Assembly: GCA_017480975.1 (NCBI GenBank)
Contig: JAFURK010000004.1
Location: 1-33,325 of the forward strand
DNA length: 33,325 nucleotides
Reading direction: 5' to 3'
Source: Bacilli bacterium
GTDB lineage: Bacteria > Bacillota_I > Bacilli_A > RF39 > UBA660
Shown: piece by piece, positions 31,326 through 33,325 of the stretch
How positions within the stretch are numbered: position 1 is the stretch's first letter
How the letters are laid out: every line of letters starts with the position of its first letter
Translations under genes and position numbers: made by a program
The notes under the pieces: model-generated
The model's input: only the letters and a program-made list of their open reading frames with translations
What the model was told of the DNA's origin: nothing
Databases searched by the model: none

Positions 31326-32339
31326 ATGATATATCCAAAATTTATTAATACGAATGATACCATCGGTATAACTGCACCATCAGATGGTATAACTAGAAAA
31401 GAAAAAATATATCGCTTAAATTCAGCCATAAAAAATATCAATAATCATGGTTTTAAAGTAAAAGAAACCGCTAATGTCAGAACTAGTATAAAAGGAAAGA
31501 GTAGCAGTAGTAACGAACAAGCCAAAGAATTAATAAACCTATTCCAAGATAATTCTATTAAAGCAATTATCTGCGCAGCCGGCGGTGACTTTCTATTAGA
31601 AATATTACCTCATATTGATTTTAATATTATCAAAAATAACCCCAAATGGATCCAAGGTTATTCTGATCCAACTAGTTTACTATATATAATAACAACAACA
31701 CTAGATATTGCTACTATCTATGGCAATAACTTTGGTGACTTTGGAATGAATCCATGGCATCCATCTTTAACAAATAATATCGAAATCTTACAAGGAACCC
31801 TCTTAACTCAAACTAGTTTTGACAAATATGAAAAAAACTATCAAGAATATAAAAGAGGTGATGAACCTTATGTATTAACAGAGCCAGTATACTGGCAAAA
31901 TATAAATAATGAACCAACTATCCAAGTAACCGGCCGTATCATCGGTGGTTGTATCGATTGCTTAAATGACTTATTTGGAACTCGTTTTGATAATACTAAG
32001 AACTTTATCGAAAAATACAAAAGAGATGGTATTATCTGGTATTTTGATAATTGTGAATTCTCATCTGAGCAACTTATTCGTACCCTTCACAAATTTAAAG
32101 ACAACGGTTGGTTTAATCACGCTAAATGCATAATCTTTGGAAGAAGTGCGACGGAATCTAGTTATTATGACATATCATTGACGGACGCTATTAAGCACTC
32201 CTTAAATGAATTAAATATTCCTATTATTATTAATGCCGATATCGGCCATGTCTCACCGCGAATGACTATTATCAATGGAGCCATTGCCACAATTACCTCT
32301 AATCATGGCAAAGGAAAAATAACATTTGAATTAAAATAA
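31326..32339 (+). CDS. LD-carboxypeptidase / MccF-like S66 peptidase
   Basis: A 337-residue S66-family serine peptidase. The nucleophile Ser113 lies in QGYSDPT; a Glu in YFDNCEF and the His in ADIGHVSPRMT complete the Ser-Glu-His triad. The N-terminal IGITAPSDG and AAGGDFLLEIL (83-93) strands are usual for the fold. No signal peptide, so it is cytoplasmic: either murein-recycling LD-carboxypeptidase (tetrapeptide to tripeptide) or a microcin-C-type self-immunity enzyme. AAAGGAACG precedes the start. Confidence 0.88.
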   Translation: MIYPKFINTNDTIGITAPSDGITRKEKIYRLNSAIKNINNHGFKVKETANVRTSIKGKSSSSNEQAKELINLFQDNSIKAIICAAGGDFLLEILPHIDFNIIKNNPKWIQGYSDPTSLLYIITTTLDIATIYGNNFGDFGMNPWHPSLTNNIEILQGTLLTQTSFDKYEKNYQEYKRGDEPYVLTEPVYWQNINNEPTIQVTGRIIGGCIDCLNDLFGTRFDNTKNFIEKYKRDGIIWYFDNCEFSSEQLIRTLHKFKDNGWFNHAKCIIFGRSATESSYYDISLTDAIKHSLNELNIPIIINADIGHVSPRMTIINGAIATITSNHGKGKITFELK

Positions 32340-32420
32340 TTTAATAAAAATACTTAAATTTATTTTTCTAAAATAATAAAAAATTAACTAAAAAAATATA
32401 CTATAGCAAAGGAGGATTTT

Positions 32421-33116
32421 ATGACTAAAAATACATCAACTAACAAAATTATACATATATATAAAGAATACATCATTGCGGTCGTTTTAAAAGTAAAAAT
32501 AGAATACTACAATGAACCATACATAACCTATGAAGAATTTAATTTAATCAAATCAGTTATGGATTATTTAAGCTTTTCTAATTATTTACCCAAATTTAGA
32601 TTAATAGAAAGTGAATTAGGACAACAAGATTTTTATTGTGCTGGTAATACTATTTTTCCAACTAAATTTATGGAATTAAACTTATCAAGAATAGAAACCT
32701 TCTATAAAAAAGATATCGAAGACAGTGATTTTTTAAAAGTTATTTGGAATGAACAATTTATTTATTCAATAATTCATGAATTTAAAAAAATAAAAGTAGA
32801 ATTAGACATTCATAAAAATAACAATCCAAATGACACCTATATTAGTCTAGATGAAGTTTTAAATCGACTTTTTGGTAGTGCGACAACCTTTTATGAAAAA
32901 ATAGCTTCTGAATTGACCACGCGTGATCACATAAATATAATTTCCGAAATAGATAAAAATTGTTTTAATTGTGCTAAAAGTGATTGCCAAAAAACTTATC
33001 TTTCTAAAGAAGATTATTCTTTAGAAACAGGATGCCCAAATTGGCACAATGAAAGCCTAGTAGGCAAAACCAAAATACTAAAGAAAGATAAAGTTAAATT
33101 TTGGAATTTACAATAA
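32421..33116 (+). CDS. Unknown protein with C-terminal Cys motif
   Basis: A 231-residue protein I do not recognise. Residues 1-160 look mostly helical, with no signal peptide. The C-terminal part has four Cys (CFNCAKSDC, then GCPNWHNE), a spacing suited to a zinc or Fe-S site. AAAGGAGG lies 8 bases before the start, so the start is secure. It is the last gene before the repeat block at the window edge. Confidence 0.7.
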   Translation: MTKNTSTNKIIHIYKEYIIAVVLKVKIEYYNEPYITYEEFNLIKSVMDYLSFSNYLPKFRLIESELGQQDFYCAGNTIFPTKFMELNLSRIETFYKKDIEDSDFLKVIWNEQFIYSIIHEFKKIKVELDIHKNNNPNDTYISLDEVLNRLFGSATTFYEKIASELTTRDHINIISEIDKNCFNCAKSDCQKTYLSKEDYSLETGCPNWHNESLVGKTKILKKDKVKFWNLQ

Positions 33117-33190
33117 ATATTAGAATAAACTTTAATTTTAAGAAAAAATAATCCTAAGCATTTTAAAATAATAACCCCCTAAATAGTGTG

Positions 33191-33308
33191 AATTTTAAAT
33201 GAAAATGTTACATTTTTAAATAGTTAATTTTTAGTGAAAATGTTACATTATCAAAATAATATTTAAAGTATATGTTAGTTAATTTTAAATGAAAATGTTA
33301 CATTTTTA
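33191..33308. repeat. Three palindromic repeats, possible mobile-element end
   Basis: Core AAAATGTTACATTTT (or ATTA) with dyad AAAATGT/ACATTTT occurs at 33202-33216, 33237-33251 and 33292-33306. The first and third copies are identical over 28 bp (33191-33218 and 33281-33308), and TAGTTAATTTT precedes the second and third. Multiple terminal repeats of this kind are known from IS21-type elements, but no transposase is inside the window. Confidence 0.6.
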
Positions 33309-33325
33309 GATATTGCAATTATTCA

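Noticed and set aside
4329..33116. Recoded TGA codons (Mycoplasma-type code)
   Set aside because: Genes end at TGA (for example 5202-5204 and 11432-11434) and Trp is TGG throughout.
33191..33308. CRISPR array
   Set aside because: Only three copies, with unequal spacing and A/T-rich intervals that share sequence with each other.

Overview
The window is about 30% G+C and looks like the genome of a low-GC Gram-positive bacterium (Bacillota), most plausibly an uncultured anaerobic member of the Bacilli near the Erysipelotrichia/RF39 lineages. The evidence is SD-led genes (AGGAGG/AGGTGA) with TTGACA/TATAAT promoters that often carry a TGn extension, A/T-rich codons, pyruvate formate-lyase with its activase, a 2-hydroxyacyl-CoA dehydratase-type activator, an RNase J-family protein, ThyX in place of ThyA, and SipW/TasA-type secreted proteins. 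TGA is used as a stop (for example after the genes ending at 5204 and 11434), so the genetic code is standard rather than Mycoplasma-like. Most genes lie on the + strand. The species assignment is inference.

Layout. 1-190: start of a minus-strand structured RNA behind a LexA-like operator. 254-3474: three tandem SipW/TasA-like surface proteins, then an ABC-exporter membrane domain with no ATPase. 3541-5204: an SDR reductase divergent from an ADP-ribosyltransferase of the R/STS/QxE class. 5307-12447: RNase J-like protein with a degenerate active site, acetyltransferase-deaminase fusion, divergent metal-SBP-like lipoprotein, RNase III, an ASKHA activator overlapping an M50 protease, and an unknown protein with an acidic tail. 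12592-16057: hybrid histidine kinase, M23 peptidoglycan hydrolase and an HPt protein broken by a one-base frameshift. 16166-19110: pflB-pflA. 19284-22118: a double-length ThyX, a helical protein and a second SDR. 22211-23492: a segment bounded by 25-bp direct repeats, holding a kinase-like gene and a gene relic. 23581-26609: Ca2+ P-type ATPase and a Met-rich coiled-coil protein. 26887-31286: MvaI/BcnI-type endonuclease, tRNA-Ala and tRNA-Pro, secG, a MurJ/SpoVB-like flippase and Dam methylase. 31326-33116: LD-carboxypeptidase and a Cys-containing unknown. The right edge holds three AAAATGTTACATTTT-type repeats that may be the end of a mobile element.

The most unusual signals are: (i) a decayed inverted copy of the tRNA-Ala/tRNA-Pro pair, mirrored about the tRNA terminator hairpin; (ii) a 12-bp motif, consensus TTAAGYATTTTA, in most intergenic gaps and often just after stop codons; (iii) the frameshifted HPt partner of the hybrid kinase; (iv) the ADP-ribosyltransferase; (v) several housekeeping-like proteins with degenerate active sites (RNase J-like, ZnuA-like, the N-terminal half of ThyX); and (vi) an orphan MutH-fold-type endonuclease near a solitary Dam methylase. 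No CRISPR array, rRNA operon or complete insertion sequence was seen.
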